In this document: piece by piece, positions 1 through 9,349 of the stretch
How the letters are laid out: the number at the start of each line of letters is the position of its first letter
How positions within the stretch are numbered: the first letter of the stretch is position 1
Assembly: GCF_002356295.1 (NCBI RefSeq)
Contig: NZ_AP018042.1
Location: 5,054,361 to 5,118,360, forward strand
Source of the DNA: Labilibaculum antarcticum
Lineage (GTDB): Bacteria; Bacteroidota; Bacteroidia; Bacteroidales; Marinifilaceae
Direction of reading: 5' to 3'
Length of the DNA: 64,000 bases
Position numbers and translations under genes: made by a program
Notes under the pieces: model-generated
The model's input: only the letters and a program-made list of their open reading frames with translations
What the model was told of the DNA's origin: nothing
Databases searched by the model: none

Positions 1-1820
1 TTCAATCTGAGAATTTTAGAAAGCTTTTGCTAAGCTTTGCCGATGATGTTCGTGTAGTGCTTATCATTATGGCTGATCGCTTGTTTAATCTGAGAAATTT
101 GGAGAATAAATCGAAGAAGATTCAACAAGATTTAGCCAAAGAAATAGAATTTCTTTACATTCCATTCGCTCATCGTTTAGGAATGTACAATGTGAAATCT
201 GATATGGAAGATTTGGCATTGCAATATTTAGATCCGGACGTTTACTTCGAGATTGAAAAGAAATTGAAGGATAGTGAGGAAGAACGTGAAAAATATATAA
301 AGGATTTTGTCAATCCGATAAAAGCGGAATTGGATCAATTCGGCATGAAATACAAAATAAAAGCCCGAACTAAGTCTATTGCTTCCATTCTTCATAAAAT
401 GAAGACAAAGCAAGTTGAGTTTGAAGAGGTGTATGATATTTTTGCCATTCGGATAATTTTAAAAGCAATTCCTAAAAAGGAAAAATCGGAATGTTGGAAA
501 GTGTATTCTACAGTAAGTGATTTATATCAACCGAATCCAAACCGATTAAGAGATTGGATTACCATACCAAAATCAAATGGTTATGAATCTTTGCATACTA
601 CAGTTATGGGACCCGATAATCGTTGGGTTGAGGTTCAGATTCGAAGTAAACGAATGAATCAAATTGCTGAGCAGGGCTTTGCGGCACACTGGAAATACAA
701 AGGCGGAAAAGGTGAAGGCGGATTGGATACATGGTTGCAGGATATTCGTGAGGTGATCGAAAGCCATGGAAGCGATTCTATCGACATGATGGATAGTTTT
801 AAAGCTGATTTATACCATAAAGAGATATATGTTTTTACTCCAAAAGGTGATTTAAAACAATTGTCTGCAGGAGCAACCTTACTTGATTTTGCTTATTCAA
901 TTCACTCTGATGTAGGAGATAAATGTATTGGAGGAACAGTTAATCAGAAAAATGTATCCATTAAGCAGGTCTTAAATAATGGAGATCAGGTTTCTATAAC
1001 CACTTCCAATTCTCAAAAACCGAAATCGGATTGGCTTAGCTTTGTCGTATCTACCAAAGCAAAAAATAAGATTCGTCAATCGATAAAAGAGGAGTTGCTT
1101 AAAGAAGCAGATCTTGGCAAGGAGACTTTGAAGCGGAGAATGAAGAATTGGAAGATTGAATTCTGCGATGAAAACATCAGGAAGTTAATGACTTATTACA
1201 AGTACAAATTAGCTGTCGATTTGTATCAAGGAATTGCATCGGAAAAGCATGAGCTATCAGAAATAAAGGATATTCTTACAGATAAAAAAGAAGTTGAGAA
1301 AATTGTTCCTGAACACAAAACGGATTATTCAACGAAGAAAGTCACCAAAGGAGGTGAGGATGTATTAATTGTAGATGAGAACATTTCTAATGTTGAGTAT
1401 TCATTGGCAAATTGCTGTAACCCAATTTTTGGGGATGAAATTTTTGGATTTATTTCAATAGGTAAGGGAATTCGAATTCATAGGTTAGGCTGTCCAAATG
1501 CCCGCGAAATGCAAACACGTTATCCGTATCGGGTTGTAAAGGCAAATTGGACTGATAAAGGTTCTGCTTCTTATCAAGCCGTTTTGCATATAACGGGTGA
1601 TGATGACCTGGGAATTGTAAGTAATATCTCAGATGTTATTTCTAAAGATCTGAGGGTTCAAATGAGATCTATTTCGGTGGATACAAATGCAGGTTCCTTT
1701 GCAGGTAATGTTGCAGTTGTTATTGCGAGTACTGATCATCTGGATACCTTAATTGTTAAGTTAAAACGAGTTAAAGGTGTTCGTCGGGTTACAAGATATG
1801 ATCCTATAGGCGAACAATAA
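1..1820 (+). CDS. RelA/SpoT-family (p)ppGpp synthetase/hydrolase, 5' truncated by window edge
   Basis: Makes and probably degrades the stringent-response alarmone (p)ppGpp. The reading frame is open from base 3, so the true start lies outside the window; about 605 residues are visible and roughly 130 N-terminal ones are missing. The visible part begins inside the HD hydrolase domain, with a conserved ADRLFNLRNL segment near fragment residue 24, which favours a hydrolase-competent long RSH enzyme over an E. coli RelA-type enzyme. The synthetase core follows (YDIFAIRI near 145; PKSNGYESLHTTV near 190), then a TGS domain (IYVFTPKGDL near 275), a Cys-containing segment (NCCNPIFGDE near 470) and a C-terminal ACT domain. 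A hairpin terminator follows. Whether it is bifunctional needs the missing HD residues. Family assignment is certain. Confidence 0.95.
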   Translation, partial: QSENFRKLLLSFADDVRVVLIIMADRLFNLRNLENKSKKIQQDLAKEIEFLYIPFAHRLGMYNVKSDMEDLALQYLDPDVYFEIEKKLKDSEEEREKYIKDFVNPIKAELDQFGMKYKIKARTKSIASILHKMKTKQVEFEEVYDIFAIRIILKAIPKKEKSECWKVYSTVSDLYQPNPNRLRDWITIPKSNGYESLHTTVMGPDNRWVEVQIRSKRMNQIAEQGFAAHWKYKGGKGEGGLDTWLQDIREVIESHGSDSIDMMDSFKADLYHKEIYVFTPKGDLKQLSAGATLLDFAYSIHSDVGDKCIGGTVNQKNVSIKQVLNNGDQVSITTSNSQKPKSDWLSFVVSTKAKNKIRQSIKEELLKEADLGKETLKRRMKNWKIEFCDENIRKLMTYYKYKLAVDLYQGIASEKHELSEIKDILTDKKEVEKIVPEHKTDYSTKKVTKGGEDVLIVDENISNVEYSLANCCNPIFGDEIFGFISIGKGIRIHRLGCPNAREMQTRYPYRVVKANWTDKGSASYQAVLHITGDDDLGIVSNISDVISKDLRVQMRSISVDTNAGSFAGNVAVVIASTDHLDTLIVKLKRVKGVRRVTRYDPIGEQ

Positions 1821-1830
1821 AAATAACATG

Positions 1831-1866
1831 AAAAAGGATGGAGGTATAAAGTTTCATCCTTTTTTT
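1831..1866 (+). terminator. Intrinsic terminator after relA/spoT
   Basis: A 10-bp inverted repeat (AAAAAGGATG and CATCCTTTTT) separated by about 14 nt is followed by a T run, 10 nt after the stop codon. Confidence 0.75.
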
Positions 1867-1900
1867 GTGGATAATTATCTTTAATCGGTGATTTTATTTA

Positions 1901-1955
1901 AGGGACTTGTAGTAAGAAACTTAACTGTTTTTATTGAAATTCTTACAAGTCCTTT
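1901..1955. repeat. Imperfect inverted repeat between relA/spoT and dnaX
   Basis: GGGACTTGTAGTAAGAA and TTCTTACAAGTCC pair over about 13 bp around a 25-nt loop. It sits after the relA/spoT terminator and before the dnaX promoter box. It could be a second terminator or a protein site; function unknown. Confidence 0.4.
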
Positions 1956-1987
1956 GGTGTTTTATTTATATTGAATCAGTATATTTG
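1953..1987 (+). promoter_or_regulatory. Candidate dnaX promoter
   Basis: TTTG at 1953-1956 and TATATTTG at 1980-1987 match the Bacteroidota minus-33 (TTTG) and minus-7 (TAnnTTTG) elements, with a somewhat long 23-bp spacer. Confidence 0.5.
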
Positions 1988-2034
1988 AATTTCGAAAAAA
2001 ATAGAAACCAAATCAGGTTTTTTTGTTTGAGTTT

Positions 2035-3813
2035 ATGGAGAATTATATTGTTTCAGCACGTAAATATCGCCCTTCGATTTTTTCATCGGTAGTAGGCCAG
2101 CAATCCATTACGGTTACCCTTAAAAATGCTATTAAGAACAATCATCTGGCTCATGCCTATTTGTTTTGTGGCCCTCGTGGCGTTGGCAAGACCTCATGTG
2201 CCCGGATATTTGCAAAAACAATTAATTGTTCAAATATAAGTTCCGATTTTGAAGCATGTGATGAATGTGAATCATGTGTTGCCTTTAATGAGAGTCGCTC
2301 ATACAACATTCACGAGCTAGATGCAGCTTCCAATAATTCAGTTGAAGATATTCGTACTCTGATTGATCAAGTTCGTATACCCCCACAAATTGGAAGTTAT
2401 AGTGTTTATATTATTGACGAGGTTCACATGCTTTCGGCATCGGCATTTAATGCTTTTCTGAAAACTTTAGAAGAACCTCCGGCTCATGCCATATTCGTTT
2501 TAGCAACTACCGAAAAACATAAAATACTTCCTACAATTCTATCTCGTTGTCAGATATTTGATTTTAATCGGATTAAGGTTGAGGATGCCGTTAAGCATTT
2601 AAAAGAAATAGCGATAAAAGAATCTGTTATAATCGAGGAGGAAGGTTTAAATGTAATCGCTCAAAAGGCGGATGGAGCCATGCGCGATGCTCTTTCTATT
2701 TTTGATCAGATTGTAAGTTTTTCTGGAAAAGAAATATCTTTTGAAAATGTAATTCAGAATTTGAATGTTTTGGATTACGACTACTATTTTAAAATGGTAG
2801 ATGCTTTCCTGGATGGGAAAGTAACAGATGTGCTTCTGATGCTTAATGAAATTATTGAGAAAGGATTTGACGGTCATCATTTTGTTGCTGGCTTAAGTGC
2901 TCACATTCGGGATGTATTGGTTGGGAAAGACCCGGTAACCATTCAGTTGCTCGAGGTTAGTGATTCGGTAAAACAAAAATACGTAGATCAGTCGAAAAAG
3001 TGCCCGCTTGATTTTTTGTATGAAGCACTCAAAATTTTGAATCAATGTGATATCAGCTTTAAAGGCAGTCAAAACCAAAGACTTCTTATCGAATTAAGCT
3101 TAATTCAATTATCTCAGATAATTGAATTAAAAAAAAAAGGACTTAAATTAAATCTGAATTCAAAAAAACTTCAGAAGATAATTGTTGAAGGGGAGGCTAT
3201 TAGCGCTGTTGTTAAGCAACCCGAACCTCAGGGAAATAATGGTAAGGCAACACAAACAGTAAGTGATACTGGTCAAACATATAATTCAAAAAAGGAAAAG
3301 AGCAAGGGTGTAACTGTTTCACCAAAATCCAATTTTGCATCCTCAGTGTCTATTAAGCAAGCAATGAATAGTGGTAATACACGTTCAACTAATGCAGCTA
3401 AGCCAATAGATAAAAAAGCCATTAGCTTTGCCGAAGTTGTGGTTGTTGGTAATGAACCAATCACGCAAGAAAAAGTTGAAGCAAAGCTAAAAGAATATAT
3501 AATTGCCAAAGGGAAAAGTGACCGTATCCGATTAGCAATCACAGTTAATAAGCCAAAGATATTAGATTCTAACCGTGTCGTTTTAATGGTTAGTAATCCT
3601 TTACAGGAAGATGATGTTATTGCTGTAAAAAATGAGGTTCGGAATTATTTGAAAAAGGAATTAAATAATTCTGAGATTCAAATTGAAACAGAAATCATTC
3701 AAATAATAACAGAAAAAAGAATGTATACAGATTCTGACCGATTTAACTATTTGTGTGAGAAAAATCCGGCTTTAGGACTACTTAAACACAAATTCGCCTT
3801 GGATTTTGAATAA
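2035..3813 (+). CDS. dnaX: DNA polymerase III gamma/tau subunit
   Basis: Clamp-loader ATPase subunit of the replicative polymerase. The ATG at 2035 (MENYIVSARKYRP) is chosen over the in-frame TTG at 2023 because family members start with this sequence; it gives 592 residues. An AAA+ Walker A (GPRGVGKTS) lies near residue 45. Four cysteines of the zinc module fall at about 65-85. Walker B (VYIIDEVHML) and an LEEPP segment follow. The region after residue 370 is low-complexity and Lys/Ser-rich, as in tau tails, and leads to a short conserved C-terminal domain. It is a single-gene transcription unit between its own promoter box and a strong terminator. No slippery gamma/tau frameshift site was identified. 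Confidence 0.95.
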   Translation: MENYIVSARKYRPSIFSSVVGQQSITVTLKNAIKNNHLAHAYLFCGPRGVGKTSCARIFAKTINCSNISSDFEACDECESCVAFNESRSYNIHELDAASNNSVEDIRTLIDQVRIPPQIGSYSVYIIDEVHMLSASAFNAFLKTLEEPPAHAIFVLATTEKHKILPTILSRCQIFDFNRIKVEDAVKHLKEIAIKESVIIEEEGLNVIAQKADGAMRDALSIFDQIVSFSGKEISFENVIQNLNVLDYDYYFKMVDAFLDGKVTDVLLMLNEIIEKGFDGHHFVAGLSAHIRDVLVGKDPVTIQLLEVSDSVKQKYVDQSKKCPLDFLYEALKILNQCDISFKGSQNQRLLIELSLIQLSQIIELKKKGLKLNLNSKKLQKIIVEGEAISAVVKQPEPQGNNGKATQTVSDTGQTYNSKKEKSKGVTVSPKSNFASSVSIKQAMNSGNTRSTNAAKPIDKKAISFAEVVVVGNEPITQEKVEAKLKEYIIAKGKSDRIRLAITVNKPKILDSNRVVLMVSNPLQEDDVIAVKNEVRNYLKKELNNSEIQIETEIIQIITEKRMYTDSDRFNYLCEKNPALGLLKHKFALDFE

Positions 3814-3852
3814 AAGATTGCATAATAGGATATGCAGCATATATATTGATCT

Positions 3853-3890
3853 AAATTAGGCTTCTGTTTTTGCACAGAAGCCTAATTTTT
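3853..3890 (+). terminator. Intrinsic terminator after dnaX
   Basis: A perfect 12-bp stem (ATTAGGCTTCTG and CAGAAGCCTAAT) around an 8-nt loop is followed by TTTTT. Confidence 0.85.
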
Positions 3891-3939
3891 AGCCAATTGT
3901 GATTAAAGAAAAAAAACATTATAAATTAGATTCATTTAA

Positions 3940-3969
3940 TTTGTAAAATAAAAAAAATACATATGTTTA
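3940..3969 (+). promoter_or_regulatory. Candidate icd promoter
   Basis: TTTG at 3940-3943 and TATGTTTA at 3962-3969 (one mismatch to TAnnTTTG) are separated by 18 bp. This predicts a leader of about 85 nt. Confidence 0.35.
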
Positions 3970-3981
3970 CTCCGAATTTGA

Positions 3982-6285
<2,304 letters not shown>

Positions 6286-6311
6286 ATCAGATATTATCGA
6301 TTAAATATATT

Positions 6312-6346
6312 GAAGGCCTTCCATTTTGGGAGGCCTTTTATTTTTG
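6312..6346 (+). terminator. Intrinsic terminator after icd
   Basis: AAGGCCTTCC pairs with GGGAGGCCTT (one mismatch) and is followed by a T-rich tract. It lies between the convergent icd and antiporter genes. Confidence 0.75.
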
Positions 6347-6393
6347 TATCAGGTTTATTAACCGAAATATATTCAACCTCTCTAATTTGAATG

Positions 6394-7992
6394 TTATGAA
6401 GCTGTACAACCAATGTCAATCTGATGACAAACATGATTAGCGAAACCATAACCAGCCTCTGAGTAGATGTCGTAAACAGCATCTACATTCATTTTTTCAA
6501 GTTGCTTGCGTTCATCATCGAATCGAGCAATGGCTGCAATATTTCCTTTAAAACTAGTCGCTTTCAATCGCTCAACGGCAAAAATGTTCGATTTGTGGTC
6601 ATTCATACAAAGCATAACCAACCTTACCTTGTGACTATCAGGTTTTTCAAAAATATTCTCCCAAAATTCACTATCTGTAGCATCATCCTGTTGAATATTT
6701 TTTCCATCTTTTTTTAGTTGTTGAACTACATCGTAGTTGTAGTCTAACCCAAGAACCTTGCGGCCATAGGTTTTGTTTAGTTGATCGTAAACAGATAGAC
6801 CAAGTTTACCCATACCAAACACAAGAATTTCAGCATTTCCAATATCAAAAGCTTTATCGTAAATCAAACGTTTTTGTGTTTCGAATTTGCGCAAATGATC
6901 TTTAAGTGAATAGTATATCTTATGTGCTTTCGCGTTAAGAGGTGATGAGATGATAAAAGTAGTAGCGACTGCAATTGCAATCGATACTAGCCAATCGGAA
7001 GGAATTAAACCTTTAGCAACAGCAATGGAGGCAACAATTAATCCAAACTCGCTGAAATTAGCAAGAGTTAAAGAGGTAAACAAAGATGTTCTGGCACGAA
7101 CCCGAAATCTGGTCAATACCCAAAAATAAAGGATGACTTTAAAGTTAATTGCCAAAGCTAGCACAATTGCTAATGTTAACATTTGAAGGCTTGGTAAGCC
7201 TATTAGTCCAATGGATAGAAAAAACCCGATCAAAAAGATGTCTTTAAAGTTCATAAGAGAGTCTGCCAGCTCTTTTGCTTTCTTATGATTGGATATAAGA
7301 ATACCAACAACCAAAGCTCCTAAGTCGGCCTTTAAACCAACAACTGTAAACAGCTCAGCACCTACAACAAATGCCAGAAAAAACCCATAAAGTACAAGTA
7401 TCTCACCATGTCCGATTTTATCTAAAATTAGAAGTAATACCGGACGAATGATAACAAAAAGTACAGGTAAGCCTATTGCCCAAATAGTAGGGAGTTTTCC
7501 TGCAACCAATACAATGTAGAAAACCGCGAATATGTCTTGTATGATCAGAATTCCAATGGATAGAACACCGTAAGCCGATTTCAGTTCACTTTTTTCTTCC
7601 AATATTTTTACGGCATAAATGGTACTTGAGAAACTTAATGCAAATCCAATGATCAATGCCTGTTGCCATGTGAAATCAGTGAAGATATGTAGAGAAGTAT
7701 AACTTAAACCAAATAAAATCAATGCCATGAGCAGGGTCACTAACAACATATGAATTGATGCTCCTCCCCAAACCTCCTTGTGTAAAAGGTCTTTAATCCT
7801 TAGTTTTAGTCCAATGGTAAAGAGAAGTAGGGTGATTCCCATATCCGATATGGTTCGGATTAAATCATCGGACTCCGCACCAAAATATTTAAGTGTAAAG
7901 CCAGCAATCAGATAGCCAACCAATGGAGGTAATCCAATCAGTTTAACAAGAAGTCCTAATGCAAATGCAATTGCTAGCCATACTGGATCCAT
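6394..7992 (-). CDS. CPA2-family cation/proton antiporter with C-terminal RCK/TrkA-N domain
   Basis: Predicted inner-membrane K+ or Na+/H+ exchanger of the KefB/KefC/YbaL type. Residues 1-370 are a chain of about 12 hydrophobic segments, starting with VWLAIAFALGLLVKLIGLPP; GITLLLFTIGLKL is typical of the Na+/H+ exchanger fold. From about residue 390 a nucleotide-binding RCK-N domain begins (VFGMGKLGLSVYDQL), followed by an acidic DDATDSEFW loop. The RCK-C domain is absent, so the protein is shorter than KefC. Ion and ligand specificity cannot be read from the sequence. It is a single gene, read toward icd. Confidence 0.88.
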   Translation of the reverse strand: MDPVWLAIAFALGLLVKLIGLPPLVGYLIAGFTLKYFGAESDDLIRTISDMGITLLLFTIGLKLRIKDLLHKEVWGGASIHMLLVTLLMALILFGLSYTSLHIFTDFTWQQALIIGFALSFSSTIYAVKILEEKSELKSAYGVLSIGILIIQDIFAVFYIVLVAGKLPTIWAIGLPVLFVIIRPVLLLILDKIGHGEILVLYGFFLAFVVGAELFTVVGLKADLGALVVGILISNHKKAKELADSLMNFKDIFLIGFFLSIGLIGLPSLQMLTLAIVLALAINFKVILYFWVLTRFRVRARTSLFTSLTLANFSEFGLIVASIAVAKGLIPSDWLVSIAIAVATTFIISSPLNAKAHKIYYSLKDHLRKFETQKRLIYDKAFDIGNAEILVFGMGKLGLSVYDQLNKTYGRKVLGLDYNYDVVQQLKKDGKNIQQDDATDSEFWENIFEKPDSHKVRLVMLCMNDHKSNIFAVERLKATSFKGNIAAIARFDDERKQLEKMNVDAVYDIYSEAGYGFANHVCHQIDIGCTAS

Positions 7993-8202
7993 AGAAATAT
8001 GTTTTTAATAGTTACCACATTTTTTTTGTGGAATATTAAAAATAGAGATAAAAAATAACAGATCATCCTAGAATCCAGCCAATTTTTCAGGGAAATTTTA
8101 AATATGTTGCTATTTATACAAAAGAGTTGACAAATATTTTGATCAAATATAAAATAGAATCAATCTACATTGGCAATCGTAGGGCTTTCGTGTAATTCTT
8201 GC

Positions 8203-8210
8203 TATTTTTG
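8203..8210 (+). promoter_or_regulatory. Candidate ferritin minus-7 box
   Basis: TATTTTTG matches TAnnTTTG 36 bp upstream of the ferritin ATG. No good TTTG element lies at the expected distance, and no iron-responsive operator was recognised. Confidence 0.45.
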
Positions 8211-8246
8211 AGGAGGATTTAGAAAACACATAAAATATTATACGTT

Positions 8247-8759
8247 ATGGCTATTAGTAAGAAAGTAGAGGAAATTTTGAACAAGCAAATCAATGCTGAA
8301 TTTTGGTCTGCTTATTTCTATTTATCAATGTCTAACTATTGCAATGCGAATGGAATGCCTGGCGTTGCAAACTGGATGAAAGTACAGTTCCAGGAAGAAA
8401 CTTCTCATGCAATGAAAATTTTGGATTACGTAAATGAACGAGGCGGAAGAGTCGTTTTGAATCCAATTACTGAAGTTCCTGCAGACTGGAATGGTATTTT
8501 GCATATTTTCGAAGAAACATTGAAGCACGAAGAAATCGTGACTGGCTTAATTAATGGCTGTGTTAATGTTGCTATTGAAGAAAAAGATCATGCTTCTGTA
8601 AATTTTTTACAATGGTTTGTTGATGAGCAAGTAGAAGAAGAAGCTACAGTTAACGAAATTCTTGATCAATTGAGAATGTTTGAAGGAAAAGGCCATGGTT
8701 TGTATATGATGGACAAAGAATTTAAGGCTAGAGTTTTTGTTGATTCAACTCAAGCATAG
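8247..8759 (+). CDS. ftnA: Non-heme ferritin
   Basis: Iron-storage ferroxidase, expected to form a 24-subunit shell. The 170 residues match the bacterial ferritin length. Ferroxidase ligands are in place: Glu18, Tyr25, Glu51 with His54 (EETSH), Glu95, Gln128 and Glu131/132, each one residue later than in E. coli FtnA. No heme-binding Met typical of bacterioferritin is evident. The gene has its own minus-7 box and a strong terminator, so it is probably monocistronic. The downstream small exported protein has a separate promoter box. Confidence 0.96.
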   Translation: MAISKKVEEILNKQINAEFWSAYFYLSMSNYCNANGMPGVANWMKVQFQEETSHAMKILDYVNERGGRVVLNPITEVPADWNGILHIFEETLKHEEIVTGLINGCVNVAIEEKDHASVNFLQWFVDEQVEEEATVNEILDQLRMFEGKGHGLYMMDKEFKARVFVDSTQA

Positions 8760-8778
8760 TTGAAAAATAAATTATTTT

Positions 8779-8810
8779 AAAAAAGCCTCACATTAGTGAG
8801 GCTTTTTTTA
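8779..8810 (+). terminator. Intrinsic terminator after ftnA
   Basis: AAAAAGCCTCAC pairs with GTGAGGCTTTTT around a 4-nt loop and is followed by further Ts. Confidence 0.9.
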
Positions 8811-8842
8811 TGATGTAGAACTGTTAAGTCAATAAAAATATT

Positions 8843-8850
8843 TACTTTTG
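8843..8850 (+). promoter_or_regulatory. Candidate promoter of the small exported protein and secA
   Basis: TACTTTTG is an exact TAnnTTTG match just after the ferritin terminator. Transcription would begin within a few bases of the ATGs at 8857 and 8863, giving an almost leaderless mRNA. No comparable box was found between 9247 and 9349, so this may also be the secA promoter. Confidence 0.5.
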
Positions 8851-8856
8851 GATTCT

Positions 8857-9246
8857 ATGGATATGAACAGGTATTTAATAGTAGTATTTTGTGTGCTCAC
8901 AGGTTGTGCAGCGGCAGTTCCTATGGCCAATGGCCAGGAAATGTCTGTTGATCATCATCTGTTTGCCGAATGGTACGCCGATCATATTCAAAATTTGGAT
9001 GAATCCTATTCATCGACAATACTTGCTCATGTAGAACAGGATCAATTGGTTGGGAAATACATTCCAAGTATTGAAAACTTTTCATTACTTGAGAATTTAC
9101 CTAAATTCCCTGTAGCAGATCAAGTTATTCCTTTGGAAAGCATTCCAATATCACAAACATTGCAATGTTTTTCAATCTTACCAGAAGTTATTCTTAGTAC
9201 AATACCTGAGGGGGATTTTCATATAAGAGCCCCGGTTTTAGCCTAA
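8857..9246 (+). CDS. Small exported protein upstream of secA; candidate SecM-like arrest peptide
   Basis: No homologue is recognised. The 129 residues begin with a short charged start (MDMNR), a hydrophobic core (YLIVVFCV) and a lipobox-like LTGC placing Cys17 as a possible lipidation site; signal peptidase I cleavage a little later is the alternative. The rest has no obvious domain. The last residues are GDFHIRAPVLA, with IRAP encoded at 9223-9234, twelve bases before the stop. In E. coli, SecM has the same layout: signal peptide, about 170 residues, C-terminal GIRAGP stall, directly upstream of secA. RAPP/RAPG arrest peptides of other phyla share Arg-Ala-Pro. The gap to secA is 103 bp and contains hairpins. 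The ATG at 8863 is an alternative start; the TTG at 8848 overlaps the promoter box and is rejected. That it is exported is fairly clear; the arrest function is inference. Confidence 0.75.
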   Translation: MDMNRYLIVVFCVLTGCAAAVPMANGQEMSVDHHLFAEWYADHIQNLDESYSSTILAHVEQDQLVGKYIPSIENFSLLENLPKFPVADQVIPLESIPISQTLQCFSILPEVILSTIPEGDFHIRAPVLA

Positions 9247-9252
9247 CTTTCC

Positions 9253-9320
9253 TTTCCTGTTTTCCATAGGAAATTTCACTCGTTATATTATTATTCGTTT
9301 TCAACTTTATAGTTGAAAAC
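9253..9320 (+). promoter_or_regulatory. Hairpins between the small exported protein and secA
   Basis: TTTCCT (9253-9258) can pair with AGGAAA (9268-9273) just after the upstream stop codon. GTTTTCAACT (9297-9306) and AGTTGAAAAC (9311-9320) form a perfect 10-bp stem with a TTAT loop, ending 29 bases before the secA ATG. The second hairpin is followed by ATTTTAC rather than a T run, so it is a poor terminator and could instead control secA translation. Confidence 0.6.
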
Positions 9321-9349
9321 ATTTTACACATCGAATTCAACAAATCAAA

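Noticed and set aside
2023-2034. TTG start four codons upstream of the dnaX ATG
   Set aside because: The ATG at 2035 begins the conserved MENYIVSARKYRP N-terminus of the family.
3273-3542. Opposite-strand open frames inside dnaX, gyrA, maeB, cobT and others
   Set aside because: They lie wholly within strong genes on the other strand, and look like codon-bias shadows without independent motifs.
8848-8856. TTG start for the small exported protein
   Set aside because: It is the last part of the TACTTTTG promoter box, so it is probably not transcribed.
9297-9320. Simple terminator before secA
   Set aside because: The stem is perfect but followed by ATTTTACAC rather than a T run, and no secA promoter is seen after it. 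A regulatory hairpin is kept as the better reading, with some doubt.
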